Source of the DNA: Hexactinellida sp. DTS-2022
Lineage: Eukaryota; Porifera; Hexactinellida
Length of the DNA: 64,000 nt
Assembly (NCBI GenBank): GCA_028753945.1
Contig: JAPNXP010000012.1
Span: 806,001-870,000 of the forward strand
Reading direction: 5' to 3'
Shown: positions 31,062 to 40,907 of the stretch, in pieces
Layout: every line of letters begins with the position of its first letter
How positions within the stretch are numbered: the stretch's first letter is position 1
Notes under the pieces: generated by a model
Databases searched by the model: none
What the model saw: only the letters and a program-made list of their open reading frames with translations
Told to the model about the DNA's origin: nothing
Translations under genes and position numbers: made by a program

Positions 31062-32292
31062 CTAAAATAATTGCAGTAAGTGGGAATCTTTCTGATCAAC
31101 AACAACAACAAGTCCCTCCTTGTTGATGTCTATCCCTTGAGGAGATTGGAACTCTCCAGGTCCTGTCCCTTCGTGTTCCATGGTACCGACAAGCTGTCCC
31201 TCTCTGTCGAACACCTTGATATTATGAGCTCTCATGTCACTAACTATAAAATTCATGTGTCTGTCTACACAGAAATAGTCAAATAGCTAGCATCAAACAG
31301 CTGTTCTTGTGACACAAACGAGTACATTAGGTTCCCATCTCTAGAAAACGATTGGACAGAATATGAACACCAATCAAAGATGACTATAAATAGAGGGAGC
31401 TAATTTCAGGTCCCATAATTTAGCGGGCCTTATTATATGTGGAGAGTTAAGTGGAGTCATATCGACAGAGCTCAAATCCTCAACACTCAAATGAGATATG
31501 CTATTAGTTCGATGCATTCCTGCATACAGTGTGTCTGTGTCAACTGACAGACCACATATGTAATACTCTGTTTTAACACAACACAGAATGTCCCCATACA
31601 CTTTATCTAGCTTGTAGATATTAAATGGATAACCAGAGCTGACAAACATGGAGTGATACAGTTATGAAACCAGGACTAGTCAACCCTTGTGGCTGAATTG
31701 TTCTAGAATAATTTCCTTCTTTGTTAAACACCTGAATCCTACCAAGAGCAAGAGCAGAATCAGACACAAATATGTCCCCATTGTCTCTGCCTATTGACAG
31801 ACCAGAAGGAGAATATATTTCCATCTGTCCCTTTCCTGTATTGACACCGGACCACACTGGATTGTGTTTGTTCACGTAAGATACACCCTCACACAAGCGA
31901 CACAATCCAGCCGTGCCACCTTCCAACCACCCGTCATGCCACTCGAGCCACACAGATGGAATCCGATCCACAGTCGCCTCTAGTCCCCGTATCTTCTCGT
32001 CCAACTCTCGGGACACATTGACTAGAGTCTCATTGAGCTCATTTTGTTGGAGATTGTGTGACGCATCAGCTATGGTCACTTTCAACTGATTCATCTTCAC
32101 CTGTCTGTCCTCCACTTGTGTCTCTGCCACACGGACCACTTCATCCAGCTGTGCCACCAGTTCGAGGTGTCTGCCACGTAGCACTTGGAAATAATATTCG
32201 AATCGGACACGTAACTCCTCTTTCGCTACTAAAACTTCCCCCCGAATTCGTTCCAGCTCTCTGGCTGTCTCTTCTCGCATGTTAGTTGCCAT
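31062..32292 (-). pseudogene. Coiled-coil/NHL pseudogene, tandem copy of 32881-34110
   Basis: The first 200 codons (32292-31680) are almost identical to the intact neighbour. The frame then breaks near 31640-31660 (GFITVSLHVCQLWL then stop), resumes in another frame over 31649-31374, breaks again, and ends with 31256-31062 (GTGPGEFQSPQGIDINKEG). Short insertions and deletions against the intact copy account for these breaks. It retains the coiled coil and traces of four or more NHL units but cannot encode the full protein. It arose by tandem duplication of about 1.5 kb. Confidence 0.85.
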
Positions 32293-32478
32293 TGTAATGG
32301 AACCTAACTAGTTATAAAAATATATTTACATGAGTTTACCCACCCTTTTTTGTCAACAACAACAACAATACATTATTTAGTTAGCAATTGCCAAACAAGA
32401 ATTCCCATTGCATAAGTATACTATATCTAGGTTCATTTAAATTTGAAAGTCAGCAAATTTCCTCTTAAAAGCTATAAC

Positions 32479-32611
32479 AAAAAATCTAAAATTACAGCTG
32501 TGCCGACAGGATCTTCCTTTCCATTATATTTTGGTGGTTGGTGGTTTGGTAGTGCCTCCAAAAGAACATGGTACGTACTACGTATCGACAGAGCTGTAAT
32601 TCTAGATTTTT
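32479..32611. mobile_element. Palindromic MITE family A, copy 3
   Basis: Arms aaatctaaaattacagctgt and acagagctgtaattctagat. It sits between the two tandem NHL copies. A truncated end of the same element (aaaattctaaaattagagctgtg, about 35145-35168) lies at the matching place beyond the second copy, so it probably predates the duplication. Confidence 0.75.
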
Positions 32612-32880
32612 GTAATGGTGTTAAACCATTTCAGAAAGCTATTTCGGAAAGAAATGACCCTTAGTCTTTTGGAAGTTTCCACGAGATTGTTTACCAATAA
32701 TTATAATATCCGTTGAAAGCTAACCAGTTAATACGAACAGTATTTCAGACATTAAAAGAATACAAGTTGATGTTTTGTGTCCCTACATTGAAAAAATATT
32801 AGAAGTATAGAAAACATGAATCTGCAATAAATATTGAAGAAATAATGCACTAAATATGAAAAGTTTGGGGAAAATAATAT

Positions 32881-34110
32881 CTAAAAGAATTGCAGTATGT
32901 AAGAATTTTTCTGATCAATAACAACAACAACAAATCCTTCCTTGTTGATGTCTATGCCCCGAGGATATTGGAACTCTCCAGGTCCTGTCCCTTTGTGTCC
33001 AATGGTACCGACAAGCTGTCCCTCTCTGTTGAACACTTTAAGATTATTTTCGTCAACAATTATAACATTCATGTGTCTGTCCAGACAGAAATAGCCAGGT
33101 TCAATCAGCTGTTCTTGTGACACAATCGAATGGATTAGGTTCCCATCTCTGGAAAACGATTGGATAGAATAGGGACACTTTAGAAACAGGACTATAAATA
33201 GAGAGGGAGCTAATTTTAGGTCGCGTAGCATAGTGTCCTCTGTTATATGTGGAGAGTTAAGTGCAATTATATCGACAGAGCTCAAATCCTCAACACTCAA
33301 ATGAGATATGCTATTAGTTTCAAGCATTCCTACATACAGTGTGTCTGTGTCTGTGTCAACTGACAGACCAGACATGATATACTCTGTTACAACACAACAC
33401 AGAATGTCCCCAGACACTTTATCTAGCTTGTAGATACTACGTATAAAACAACAACAGACAAACAGGTGATGGAGTGATACAGTTATGGAACCAGGAAGAG
33501 ACATTCCTTGTGGCTTAATTGTTCTAGAATAATTGCCTTCTTTGCTAAACACCTGAATCCTATTAGCAGGCCAATAATCAGATATGAATATATCTCCATT
33601 GTCTCTGTCTATACACAGACCAAAAGGAGTATATATTTCCATCTGTCCCTCTCCATTACTGACACCAGACCACACTGGGTTGTGTCTGTTCACGTAGGAT
33701 ACACCCTCACACAAGCGACACAATCCAGCCGTGCCACCTTCCAACCACCCGTCATGCCACTCGAGCCACACAGATGGAATCCGATCCACAGTCGCCTCTA
33801 GTCCCCGTATCTTCTCGTCCAACTCTCGGGACACATTGACTAGAGTCTCATTGAGCTCATTGTGTTGGAGATTGTGTGACGCATCAGCTTTGGTCACTTT
33901 CAATTGATTCATCTTCACCTGTCTGTCCTCCACTTGTGTCTCTGCCACACGGACCACTTCATCCAGCTGTGCCACCAGTTCGAGGTGTCTGCCACGTAGC
34001 ACTTGGAAATAATATTCGAATCGGACACGTAACTCCTCTTTCGCTACTAAAACTTCCCCCCGAATTCGTTCCAGCTCTCTGGCTGTCTCTTCTCGCATGT
34101 TAGTTGCCAT
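32881..34110 (-). CDS. Coiled-coil/NHL-repeat protein, intact copy
   Basis: A 409-residue single-exon ORF. Residues about 5-120 form a charged coiled coil (TARELERIRGEVLVAKEEL, LDEVVRVAETQVEDRQ) of the TRIM/RBCC type, without RING or B-box. Residues about 145-409 are an NHL-like propeller: FGLCIDRDNGDIFISDYW, GYFCLDRHMNVIIVDENN and a last unit GTGPGEFQYPRGIDINKEG. A Cys-rich insertion HHLFVCCCFIRS (about 232-243) is odd for a propeller and may mark an old indel. Ligand and function are unknown; NHL domains in this family bind RNA or protein. A Harbinger-like MITE sits 15 bp upstream of the ATG. Confidence 0.85.
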   Translation of the reverse strand: MATNMREETARELERIRGEVLVAKEELRVRFEYYFQVLRGRHLELVAQLDEVVRVAETQVEDRQVKMNQLKVTKADASHNLQHNELNETLVNVSRELDEKIRGLEATVDRIPSVWLEWHDGWLEGGTAGLCRLCEGVSYVNRHNPVWSGVSNGEGQMEIYTPFGLCIDRDNGDIFISDYWPANRIQVFSKEGNYSRTIKPQGMSLPGSITVSLHHLFVCCCFIRSIYKLDKVSGDILCCVVTEYIMSGLSVDTDTDTLYVGMLETNSISHLSVEDLSSVDIIALNSPHITEDTMLRDLKLAPSLFIVLFLKCPYSIQSFSRDGNLIHSIVSQEQLIEPGYFCLDRHMNVIIVDENNLKVFNREGQLVGTIGHKGTGPGEFQYPRGIDINKEGFVVVVIDQKNSYILQFF

Positions 34111-34125
34111 TGTAATGGAACCTAA

Positions 34126-34959
34126 TAGTTAGGGAATTTTAACTCAAAACCTTGAAAAAAATTGTTACCAAACAATTTCTACACTAGAGTCTTCTTCTGG
34201 ACCCAAATAAACATAGAAAAAAAGTTGCAAGCCCAAACCCGTGAGGAAAATTTTTTACACGGGTTGCAGTTTCTGATTTTCCATAGTAAATCGCCGACAT
34301 TTCTGGAGCTAACTTTCTCAAATCAGCTCCAATCAACTTATTATCACCATATTGGTACTCTGCGTTAAATTGCCAGCAATTTGATATATCACATGTCCAT
34401 ATTTGGAAGAATTTTTCCATAGCAACGCTGGAATGTCTTAGGATAATTATTCGATAATTATTCGATAATTATTCGAGATTTACAGTTAATCTCGAAAATC
34501 TCGAATAATTTTATAAAATCACGTTTTAGAGTGTCGGTATGTGTATAATTTTACTCAGGTAGCTGAATGGAGTCGAATGAGGGGTCACTTGATTATGTGG
34601 GAACACAATTTGATAATGGAATTTTTACACATTCCTAAGACATTCCAGCGTTGCTATGGAAAAATTCTTCCAAATATGGACATGTGATATATCAAATTGC
34701 TGGCAATTTAACGCAGAGTACCAATATGGTGATAATAAGTTGATTGGAGCTGATTTGAGAAAGTTAGCTCCAGAAATGTCGGCGATTTACTATGGAAAAT
34801 CAGAAACTGCAACCCGTGTAAAAAATTTTCCTCACGGGTTTGGGCTTGCAACTTTTTTCTATGTTTATTTGGGTCTAGAAGAAGACTCTAGTATAGAAAT
34901 TGTTTGGTAACAATTTTTTTCAAGGTTGACCTATAATTTGAGGTAAAATTCCCTAACTA
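34126..34959. mobile_element. Long-TIR Harbinger-like MITE, copy 2, with proven TSD
   Basis: 834 bp with TAGTTAGGGAATTTTA / TAAAATTCCCTAACTA ends and inverted arms of about 315 bp (34126-34440, 34638-34959). TAA is present on both sides (34123-34125, 34960-34962). The paralogous copy at 32305-32307 has a single TAA in otherwise identical flanks, so TAA is the 3-bp target duplication, as in PIF/Harbinger elements. Each arm contains the same 80-odd codon ORF facing inward (IWTCDISNCWQFNAEYQYG...). Confidence 0.92.
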
Positions 34960-34962
34960 TAA

Positions 34963-35855
34963 CTAGTTATAAAAATATATTTACATGAGTTTACCCACCC
35001 TTTTTTGTCAACAACAACAACAATAGATTATTTAATTAGAAATTGGCAAACACGAATTCCTATTGTATTAGTCATATTTAGTGTTTAACTTTAAACACAT
35101 TCATTAAATTTGAAAGTCAGCAAATCTTCTCTTAAAAAATATAACGAAAATTCTAAAATTAGAGCTGTGCCTATAAAGTGTAAATACATTCTGAACATTC
35201 GAGGGACCAAGAATTGTGTTCAGAAATCATAACAGAAAACAAGTCATCACCCTCCTGGAAATTAATTTTGGAACCATACTACTATACTGATACAAATCTA
35301 TGCATTTGACGGTCCTCTGGTGTTCCTACTAACGAGGTTATACATAATGCATAGTTTTGATGTATAGAGGGGAACAAATAACAAATATTGTGCAAAACGC
35401 GACTTGCTTACCAATTACGGAAACTCCAGTATACAAAAGTAAACTAATTAATAAAACAGTGTGAATCCACTAACATAATTACAGTTGCAGTTAATAATAG
35501 AAATAAACAATCTAATTTACGCTTACAGATGGTATCTGGAAGTTTCGAATGAAACACCGATAATCCGAATTTAGGAATCCAGAATCGGTATAAATGTTCC
35601 ACGCAGATAAATCAGTCAATTGAAGGTTTCGTTCGAATAGACGGGACGTGAATGGTACAACAAATAATGTTGGGCATCTAATCAGCAGAAGGAAAATACC
35701 CAATTAGCTATCTTTATAAGATAATGTCACACGAATGAAAGAATTTCCGATCCTTTTAGTGCACTATTTGAACTTTTATAGAATGCAATCATATGATGCA
35801 GTTTTCTGGATTTATATAATTTGGGAATTACTGTAACATTGTACAGAGTTACAAA
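34963..35855. other. Intergenic; end of tandem duplication
   Basis: Up to about 35110 the sequence matches the region upstream of the first NHL copy (acccaccctttttt, gtcaacaacaacaacaata). Beyond that are fragments of pogo-like ends (ctcctggtgttcctactaacgagg, near 35315). The ORF at 35512-35703 has no protein-like features. Confidence 0.5.
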
Positions 35856-36186
35856 ATGAACCTACAAACTATATCCCTGCTATTTGCATTAATTACTGGA
35901 ATACAAACGCAAACTGTGATAAATCGTCCGAAAACTTGTCCGGATTACCCGAACCCCGCTCCCATTGGTGAGGTCATTCCTGACGAGATACGAATGCCGA
36001 TACGGAGATAAAACGGTTACTACCCAACAGTATTTATCGCACCTCATACAGGGGTATAATGGCCGGCATCAGCTATAGAGGATCTACTATGTGGACGGTG
36101 GGGATCGGAAGCATCGAGGCGGATTCCCCCAGCGGCCCGACATAGGGACCCTGTTCAAAGTAGCGGGCGTGACTCAGGTGAGTAGT

Positions 36187-36540
36187 AAACAACAACAACA
36201 ACAAGCAAACAAACAAACTATTAACTAACAAGTAAACAAACAACAAAACATATTAACGAACAAACAAACATACTAACTAACAAACAAACATACTAACTAA
36301 CTAACAAACAAACAAACAAACTAATAAATAAACAAACTAACAAACTAACAAATAAATAAATAGACGAACAAACAAAGGTTGCAAACGTTTCTTCGTTTAT
36401 TAAAACAAACAAACAAATTAATAAACTAACAACAACCAACAACTAAACAACTAAACATCAAACAAAAACTAAACAAATATACAAACAAACCACCACGAAC
36501 AACAACAACATCAAACAAACAAACCGATTATTACTATATA
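36187..36540. repeat. Low-complexity AAC/AAAC repeat in intron
   Basis: About 350 bp dominated by aacaaacaaac, actaac and aaataaat units on the + strand. It fills the first intron of the beta-lactamase-like pseudogene. Confidence 0.9.
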
Positions 36541-36747
36541 TTTAGATCTACACCTCTCTAATTCTATTCTCTCTATTGGACGAGGGTATAATTCACTCCC
36601 TAGACGATCCAATATCTAAGTACAGCACAAACTATAACCTCACGAACCCCTACTCCAACACGCAATTAACTCCCAGACAGATTATATCTCACATGAGTGG
36701 GCTGCCCAAATGGGGCGTTTGTCAGCACCCCGTTGACTACGTCACAG

Positions 36748-36831
36748 ATAACTATTGTACCATGGACACACGCGACATTATAGCCGGTATACCGGCTATA
36801 ATGTCGCGTGTGTCCATGGTACAATAGTTAT
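36748..36831. repeat. Perfect 84-bp palindrome in pseudogene exon
   Basis: The 42-bp arms (36748-36789 and 36790-36831) are exact reverse complements with no spacer, centred on ccggtataccgg. The left arm is beta-lactamase-like coding sequence (DNYCTMDTRDIIAG); the right arm is its inverted copy. Afterwards the normal coding sequence resumes (GGTATTAAGCCGGAG), so the right arm looks like an inserted inverted duplicate. Confidence 0.95.
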
Positions 36832-37134
36832 TAGGCGGTATTAAGCCGGAGCATTACGTAGGGCCTGCATACCATAGGCCGCACCGTAGCAACCTGGCGT
36901 TCTCAATACTGGGGCACTTCTTAGTGGAAATAACAAGTGAGCACAAACATACTTATAGTCCAGTGACAGTCCCATACTAACTTATACGTAAAGTGAGTTA
37001 ATCGAAATAAAGTCAGTCTAAATTGTAAGCATGAGGTAGCAGAAATAATAGCTTGAAACTCAATGAAATAAATGGCCCCTATATACATAGTCATTTTCTA
37101 ACATTTATATTTGAAATGGGAATTTAAAAGTATA

Positions 37135-37222
37135 CAGTTGAAACCGGTTTTACAAAAGATTGTATCACTAAAGTCTAATAGTTAGAATAAAGCGATAAGT
37201 TAGAATAAACTGGTTTCGACTG
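37135..37222. mobile_element. Pogo-like MITE, 88 bp, TA-flanked
   Basis: Begins cagttgaaaccggttttac and ends aaactggtttcgactg, with TA on each side. It lies in the second intron of the beta-lactamase-like pseudogene. Another half-element ending ttaagcggagtcgactgta follows at about 37240-37312. Confidence 0.75.
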
Positions 37223-37569
37223 TATATTATATTTTCGGTTAATAGATTTCTCCGCTTAATCGGGTCAAAGCAACCTTGTCCCGAGGTGATCTATTAAGCG
37301 GAGTCGACTGTATATTCTACTGTAATTATATTCCCTAGACCATTCCAACTACTCCTCCCTGCTGCAAGATAAAGTGCTATTGCCGCTGGGCACCTGCAAC
37401 ACTGGAACAGACGTGGAGCCCGGAAACTGAAATAAAGCCACGGGGTACACCTCGAGACACAGAGATTCTATTCAACCTAACAACCGGCTGGTATGCACCC
37501 GCAGGACAGGTGTACTCATGCGTTAAGGATCTCATTCTGCTCACCGAACTGTTCTACCGGGCACACATT

Positions 37570-37570
<1 letters not shown>

Positions 37571-37600
<30 letters not shown>

Positions 37601-37695
37601 ACAAACAAACAAACAAACAATATAACAAATAATAAAAACAAACAAACAAACAACAACAATCCTATTCCTACAAATAATAATAATAATAATAATAA
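37571..37695. repeat. Microsatellites (CAA)n, (CAAA)n, (TAA)n
   Basis: Consecutive runs of caa, caaa and taa units just past the pseudogene. The poly-Q and poly-N ORF here is an artefact of the repeats. Confidence 0.95.
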
Positions 37696-38658
37696 TCTTT
37701 ACTATTAAAACACAAGCCTGGGTGCAGAGTTGCACGCGGGCCGGCCCGGCCCGCAAGCCCGCACCCAGCCCGCGGGCTGCGGGCCGAAAAACTATTTTTC
37801 GGCCCGCGAGGGCCGACCGGGAATGACTCCCATTATAATCCGCATTATTATTTTGAATTGTCACGAGTTACCAATTGGCAATTCATAGAATTAAGAAATT
37901 AATCTTTCCCTTATTCAATAGTTTTCACAAACTCGGTTTCACTCAAGGATTCTCTAAATTATCCTCTTCACCTGAAATTAATAACAAACATATTGAAATT
38001 TATATATAAGCTGCAAGCTGCAACAAACAAGCTGCGGGCCTCTTGCGGGCCAAAAAAATCCATGCGGGTTTTTTGCGGGCGAATAATTCAGTCGCGGGCC
38101 GCTGGCCGGGCTGCGGGCCTGGTTTACTTAATTTTCCGGGCCGCGGTTAGAAATTTCGGCCCGCGTGCAACTCTGCCTGGGTGGGTGGGTGTGTGTACAG
38201 TGTATATATATTTGTTTGTATGTTACGAGTTGATTGAAGAAAGTGGAAGGTTTACAAATGTGAATTTTGGCATATAGGGGTAACTTTTGGCACCCGCCAA
38301 CAAGTTGAGGTTTCTACTCAAAAGTTCTCACACCTCGACAAGTTATCACGTCATTGTCACATTTCGAGAACCTGAAAATTCACTTAATCGCAAATAATTC
38401 GCGCCCTCAAAGAGATAATAATCTGAAAATTTAATAGAACATGTACATTAATGATGCGGACACGTTGGTCACACCAGATTACCAAACGCTTACTCATTAT
38501 CGCATGATGACGTAATCATTAAAATTTCACATTGTTAAATTTTACTATTTATGCCTATTTACGCTTTATAATCGAGTTATAAACCACACACCAACCGCGA
38601 AGCGGTTGGTGTGTGGTTGTGTTCTGCCGCGAAGCGACCTAGCAAGTGAAGCGCGCAG
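37696..38658 (+). mobile_element. Helitron-like non-autonomous element, copy 1
   Basis: Begins TCTTTACTATTAAAACACAA after an A. The 3' part has the hairpin ccaaccgcgaagcggttgg and then gcgaagcgacctagcaag...gcgcgc. A third copy ends in CTAG followed by T (49835), which fits the Helitron CTRR end. The hairpin is farther from the end than in typical Helitrons, so the class is tentative. A hAT-like element is nested inside (37725-38175). Confidence 0.6.
37725..38175. mobile_element. Nested GC-rich hAT-like element
   Basis: Ends CAGAGTTGCACGCGGGCC and the complement ggcccgcgtgcaactctg. It is flanked by the 8-bp direct repeat CCTGGGTG at 37717-37724 and 38176-38183. The interior is rich in gggcc/ggccc motifs. 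Confidence 0.85.
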
Positions 38659-38855
38659 TCGGTTTTTAGAAAATCCACTCGATTCCACCGTTCAGTCAAT
38701 TCCACTAAAATTTAGTAATTCCACTAGATTCCACTAGATTCCACCATTCAGTCAGACTATACAATCTAAGTTATGCTATCAAATAGACAAATACATGCAA
38801 TCGATTTCGCATAAGTCTCTTTTGGCAAACTATTTATTTACGACTATTTAGTAAT

Positions 38856-39012
38856 TGAGAATCCTTATATAGAGCTGAACTTTGTAGAGTTAAGATTTTT
38901 TCCCATTCTAAAGGTCAATTTCAAAGTTTGGGGAAAAACTGACCTTTCTCAGTGCCTAAATACATATACTGAAAAACTGAACTCTACTAGAGCTGAGCTC
39001 TATATAAGTAAT
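38856..39012. mobile_element. Foldback MITE family G, copy 2
   Basis: Same architecture as 27791-27968: gagaatccttatatagagctg, ctaaaggtcaatttcaaa, aaaactgacctttctcagt and aactctactagagctgagc. Confidence 0.75.
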
Positions 39013-39457
39013 TTCTTTAGTATTTATATGCATATTTACGCGATAATTGACGCTAGAAATCATAAACACAAGAAATACGAGTATAATTAATAGAAAATAA
39101 ATAAAGGTGCATTATGGTTATGTTCTCCTTCAGTTTCAATTAGTTATTATGTCTTCTACAGCATTTTCTATTCGTTAGATGTGAGAATCTGAGGAGATTT
39201 TGGCGATCTTGTGAACTAGCAAGAGATGACGTATGTATCACAACATTAAAATTACAAAAATTAACGAACTGAAAAATTAAATTAAGCTGATTTATCCGCC
39301 TCAGGAATTAGTACAGTCGAAACCGGTTTTTTCTAACAAATTATTTGCATAGAAATAAAGTAAGAAAAATCCGATAGTTAGACTAAACCGATTGAAAATA
39401 CAATAAAATTGGAATTTCTTACACATTTACAATAAATAGTTAGTTAGAAAAACCCGG

Positions 39458-40877
39458 TGTAAGCGCGTTTAGGGTATCCAGCGATTTAGGGATCCCGTCC
39501 CTAAAACGCTAGCGATATAGGGACGGGGATCCCTATATCGCTAGCGTTTTGTGGTCGTGGGGTCCCTAAATCGCTAGTGATACAGGTACGCCAGTGTTTT
39601 GGGTATCCTTGTTTATGTGCCCTAAATTATCTAAAGTAGCTATGAATATTTGATGATATATAGATATGTAATTATACTTCCTACGGTAGGCCTGTTGTAT
39701 GACGGTTTACTTACCATGACAGTTTACTTACCTATATTACTATAACCATTATTAACCATGGATACTTTCTATCCATGACGGTTTACTTACCGTCTTTGCA
39801 ATGGCTTCACACTTTATACTTTCTATTACACATCTACACTTATAAGGATTCATATCTCAAATTCTAATTGGAAAATGTCATTATTGCCCAAAATATCTAA
39901 GCTATTATGGAAATTATTAAATGCTATGTTCAAATTATGAAAAGTAAATTAGAATTTGAGATGTGAATCCTTATAAGTGTAGATGTGTAATAGAAAGTAT
40001 AAAGTGTGAAGCCATTGCAAAGACGGTAAGTAAACCGTCATGGATAGAAAGTATCCATGGTTAATAATGGTTATAGTAATAGAGGTAAGTAAACTGTCAT
40101 GGTAAGTAAACCGTCATACAACAGGCCTAACTAACACTACATTTCTTTGCAAATTTCACTCGCCAACTTATAGTTTGGGTCTGTCCACGCCAGTATCGGG
40201 ATCCGCATACATTCTTGTGAAACCATTCTTGACAATCTGCACATTGTATCATTTTGCCTCCTTCCTGAGTACGGCATTTACAAAATATATCGATCCTCTT
40301 TCTATTTTTGACTTACATTTTTCACTTTCTATTTTTCTATTATCAATTACAAACTAAAGATAGTGAAGGATTTGGGCAATATATAGAAGACTATGCCTTG
40401 AGCCTATAGGTTATATATGGGTGGCCTTGGGTGGGGTGACGGCCAGGGTTGCCGTGGGTATGGGAATCAGATTTCCCCTGTGGGGATACCCATATGGATC
40501 CCCATAGGAAACCCTTATGGATAACAATACAAGTGATACAAAGCCGTTACACCAGTTACGACATTTTTTCTGAATTGTTATAGCAGCCTATTTGTATGTG
40601 TGGAAAGTTGCAATGATTCATATGGGAATGGGATGGGAATGGAAATTCCACTCCCACGGCAAGCCTGACACTTGGGTCCCTATATCTCCGAATTGATCCC
40701 TATATCGCTAGCGTTTTTGAGCTTATAGGTTATATATGGGTGGCCTTGGGTGGGGTCCCTATATCTCTGAATTGATCTCTAAATCGCTAGCGTTTTTTGG
40801 GATCCATGGGGTACCTAAATCGCTAGCGATATAGGGTCGGGGATCCCTAAATCGCTGGATACCTAAACGCGCTTACA
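39458..40877. mobile_element. Inverted-repeat element nested in pogo-like MITE
   Basis: Ends TGTAAGCGCGTTTAGG and the complement cctaaacgcgcttaca. Long subterminal modules recur in both orientations (ggatccctatatcgctagcg, ggtccctaaatcgctag). CCGG is present on each side (39454-39457, 40878-40881), either a 4-bp target duplication or part of the ends, since CCGG is itself palindromic. No transposase was seen; the ORF at 40175-40357 is not recognisable. Confidence 0.75.
39689..40127. mobile_element. Foldback element with 181-bp arms
   Basis: Arms about 39689-39870 and 39947-40127 are near-perfect complements: ggcctgttgtatgacggttt at the left end and aaaccgtcatacaacaggcc at the right. The loop is about 76 bp. 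TA lies on both sides (39687-39688, 40128-40129). Confidence 0.9.
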
Positions 40878-40907
40878 CCGGTATTAGAAAAACCGGTTTC
40901 GATTGTA

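Larger units (their letters stand above)
35856..37565 (+). pseudogene. Class C beta-lactamase-like (LACTB-type) pseudogene
   Basis: Three exon remnants joined by intact GT-AG borders: 35856-36177 (ATG, signal-peptide-like MNLQTISLLFALITGIQ), 36546-36936 and 37339-37565. Homology cues: ISYRGSTMWTVGIGSIEAD, TLFKVAGVTQ, LDDPISKY, TPRQIISHMSGLPKWG, SNLAFSILGHFL, WYAPAGQVYSCVKDL. This order matches serine beta-lactamase-like proteins. Lesions: frameshifts near 36005-36050 and 36145, a palindrome at 36748-36831 that introduces a stop, and a frame change near 37430. The SxxK site reads GVTQ, and the YxN site reads RSN, so the catalytic Ser, Lys and Tyr are all gone. It is either long dead or was a secreted non-enzyme before decay. 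Confidence 0.75.
39314..40905. mobile_element. Pogo-like MITE split by nested elements
   Basis: Ends cagtcgaaaccggttttttc and aaaaaccggtttcgattg, flanked by TA (39312-39313, 40906-40907). Its short body is interrupted by the 39458-40877 element, which is in turn interrupted by a 439-bp foldback. Confidence 0.8.

Noticed and set aside
37493-37864. Poly-Q/N and poly-I/L ORFs
   Set aside because: They are translations of caa/taa microsatellites and the GC-rich repeat; no independent coding signal.
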